A program made the position numbers and the translations under genes. Below, one piece after another: positions 62,741 to 64,000 of a DNA stretch of 64,000 nt. Source of the stretch: Halobacillus salinarum (GTDB lineage Bacteria; Bacillota; Bacilli; Bacillales; Halobacillaceae). Every line of letters begins with the position of its first letter. Position 1 is the stretch's first letter. A model generated the notes under the pieces. It made no database searches. It saw only the letters and a list, made by a program, of their open reading frames with translations, and was not told where the DNA came from. The stretch spans positions 1,240,001-1,304,000 of the forward strand of contig NZ_CP095073.1 in assembly GCF_022919095.1 (NCBI RefSeq), in the 5' to 3' direction.

Positions 62741-63763
62741 CTACCGAATCGTGACTTTCATCTTTGCTTTATCTTTCGTGGTCCACACGCCGTTTACGTC
62801 ATTATCATACATATGGCAGGCGACCATATGATCTTTTTCTGCTTCCTGCCAGACGGGCATTTTCTCAGCGCATACGTCCATTGCCATTGGGCATCGGGTG
62901 CGGAAAACACAGCCGCTTGGCGGATCAATCGGGCTCGGGATTTCTCCTTCAATAATGACCTGCTCCCGTTCATCCTCGACATCAGGGTCCGGAATTGGAA
63001 TGGCCGAAAGCAGTGCCTGTGTGTAAGGATGAAGCGGATTCGTGTACAGTTCGCTGCTCGTGGTCAGTTCAGCCATATGACCTAAATACATCACTCCGAT
63101 TCTGTCAGAGATGTGCTGGACCATCGATAAATCGTGGGCAATGAATAAATAGGTGAGCCCCTTTTCTTCCTGAAGCTGTTCAAGCAGGTTGACGACTTGA
63201 GCCTGTACGGAAACATCAAGAGCTGAAATCGGCTCATCGGCAATAATGATTTCAGGATCAAGGGCAAGCGCGCGGGCAATCCCGATTCGCTGCCGCTGGC
63301 CGCCGCTGAATTCATGCGGATAGCGGTTGGCATGATCGCGGTTTAAACCTACTTCCTCCAGCAGTTCATATATGCGTTTCATTTTTTCTTTCCGGGAAGA
63401 AAAAAGCCCGTGAATTTCCATTGGTTCTGCTATAATTTCTGCAACGGTGGATCGTGGATTTAAAGATGCATAAGGATCCTGGAAAATCATCTGCATCGTT
63501 TTTTTGAGTTGAAATTGTTCCTCGCCCTGCAAACGGAAGACATTTTTTCCATTAACGACTACTTCTCCGCCTGTGGGGTCATATAAATTCATGATCACCC
63601 GTCCAGTGGTAGACTTGCCGCAGCCGGATTCTCCTACAAGACCGAACGTTTCGCCTTTATAAATCTCAAAGCTGATTCCATCGACAGCCTTTAATGTGCT
63701 GCCCTTTCCAAGGTGAAAATGTTTCTTTAACTGTCTGACTTCTAACGCTTTTTCTCGCTCCAT
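62741..63763 (-). CDS. ykfD: Oligopeptide ABC transporter ATPase (OppF/YkfD type)
   Basis: This 340-residue ATPase has Walker [17 protein letters not shown]-loop [15 protein letters not shown], signature [16 protein letters not shown], Walker [15 protein letters not shown] and the H-loop IAHDLSMVQ. The C-terminal oligopeptide extension with the Cys-containing segment [18 protein letters not shown] is typical of the OppD/F group. ATG 63763 is chosen; a longer frame to 63832 overlaps the upstream gene, whose stop is 1-2 bases away. In B. subtilis ykfC is directly followed by ykfD, for uptake and breakdown of murein peptides. Confidence 0.88.
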   Translation of the reverse strand: MEREKALEVRQLKKHFHLGKGSTLKAVDGISFEIYKGETFGLVGESGCGKSTTGRVIMNLYDPTGGEVVVNGKNVFRLQGEEQFQLKKTMQMIFQDPYASLNPRSTVAEIIAEPMEIHGLFSSRKEKMKRIYELLEEVGLNRDHANRYPHEFSGGQRQRIGIARALALDPEIIIADEPISALDVSVQAQVVNLLEQLQEEKGLTYLFIAHDLSMVQHISDRIGVMYLGHMAELTTSSELYTNPLHPYTQALLSAIPIPDPDVEDEREQVIIEGEIPSPIDPPSGCVFRTRCPMAMDVCAEKMPVWQEAEKDHMVACHMYDNDVNGVWTTKDKAKMKVTIR

Positions 63764-63764
63764 T

Positions 63765-64000
63765 CTATTCGTTTGTCTCCTCCCAATAGCGTCTAGCCTG
63801 GCACAATTCTTTTTCGTAAATGGTACCTTCAATGTCTATGATTTCAATGTTTTTTCCGGTATTTGGCGAGTGCAGCATCTTGCCATCTCCATAGTAGAAT
63901 CCTACGTGATGAATGGAGCCATTTTCATAAGCGAAAAACAATAAATCTCCTGGCTTAAGTTCTTCTAAAGCAACTTCTTCCCCTTGATTGGCTTGATCCG
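63765..64000 (-). CDS. ykfC: NlpC/P60 endopeptidase, C-terminal part (partial)
   Basis: About 78 codons of a gene that begins beyond the window. They show ELKPGDLLFFAYENGSIHHVGFYYGDGKMLHSPNTGKNIEII, the second half of an NlpC/P60 domain with the catalytic histidine in HHVGFY. The catalytic cysteine lies outside the window. With the YkfD-type ATPase following at once, it is probably the gamma-D-glutamyl-L-diamino acid endopeptidase YkfC, which trims muropeptides in the cytoplasm. Confidence 0.82.
   Translation of the reverse strand, partial: DQANQGEEVALEELKPGDLLFFAYENGSIHHVGFYYGDGKMLHSPNTGKNIEIIDIEGTIYEKELCQARRYWEETNE

Overview
The window looks like chromosomal DNA from a low-to-mid GC, spore-forming Gram-positive of the Bacillaceae. 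The evidence is strong AGGAGG-type ribosome sites with frequent TTG and GTG starts, lipobox signal peptides, short U-tract terminators, a CwlJ-type spore cortex hydrolase, CcpA-type cre sites, and gene orders known from Bacillus subtilis (melREDCA, ykfC-ykfD, uxaC/uxuA/uxuB). Many proteins are acidic, which would suit a halotolerant genus such as Halobacillus, but that is only an impression. No rRNA, tRNA, CRISPR array, prophage or insertion sequence was seen.

Layout. 1-1.7 kb: the tail of a MazE-type antitoxin, a 40-bp tandem repeat, an aminoglycoside adenylyltransferase and an RDD membrane protein. 1.8-6.8 kb: a MerR regulator with an acyl-CoA synthetase and an AidB-like acyl-CoA dehydrogenase, then a small anchored protein and a GNAT protein. 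6.9-16.8 kb: a ROK repressor divergent from a TRAP transporter, a GH31 glycosidase, uronate isomerase, mannonate dehydratase and mannonate oxidoreductase, together a system for importing and breaking down hexuronates or an acidic glycoside. 17-20.3 kb: small zinc-ribbon and membrane proteins. 20.4-32.3 kb: a sugar ABC transporter, a GH38 alpha-mannosidase, a GntR regulator, then a ThuA-like protein, two Gfo/Idh/MocA dehydrogenases and a TIM-barrel epimerase. This last block is the best candidate for an undescribed glycoside pathway.

32.4-41.7 kb: a secreted transglycosylase with cell-wall-binding repeats and many small genes of modest annotation, including cwlJ. 41.7-45 kb: a Fur-regulated siderophore uptake locus. 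45-50.3 kb: a HAD phosphatase, a beta-hydroxyacid dehydrogenase, a PAS-GGDEF-EAL protein, a 39-residue membrane peptide gene, and a histidine kinase that lacks its phosphoacceptor histidine. 50.3-52 kb: a three-gene cassette of a CCGG-motif protein, a small protein ending in Cys-Cys and an ArsA-type ATPase. 52-56.6 kb: CstA, an LCP-family wall polymer ligase and a secondary transporter. 56.8-62.7 kb: a melREDCA-type alpha-galactoside operon. 62.7-64 kb: ykfD and the end of ykfC for murein peptide use.

Eight reading-frame breaks occur in otherwise well-conserved genes. Every one is repaired by adding a single base, and seven of the eight lie in G or C runs. This is more consistent with a systematic base-calling error than with gene decay, so the frameshifted genes (RDD, uxuA, zinc-ribbon, cstA, melA, PNPOx-like) should be read as probably intact in the organism.
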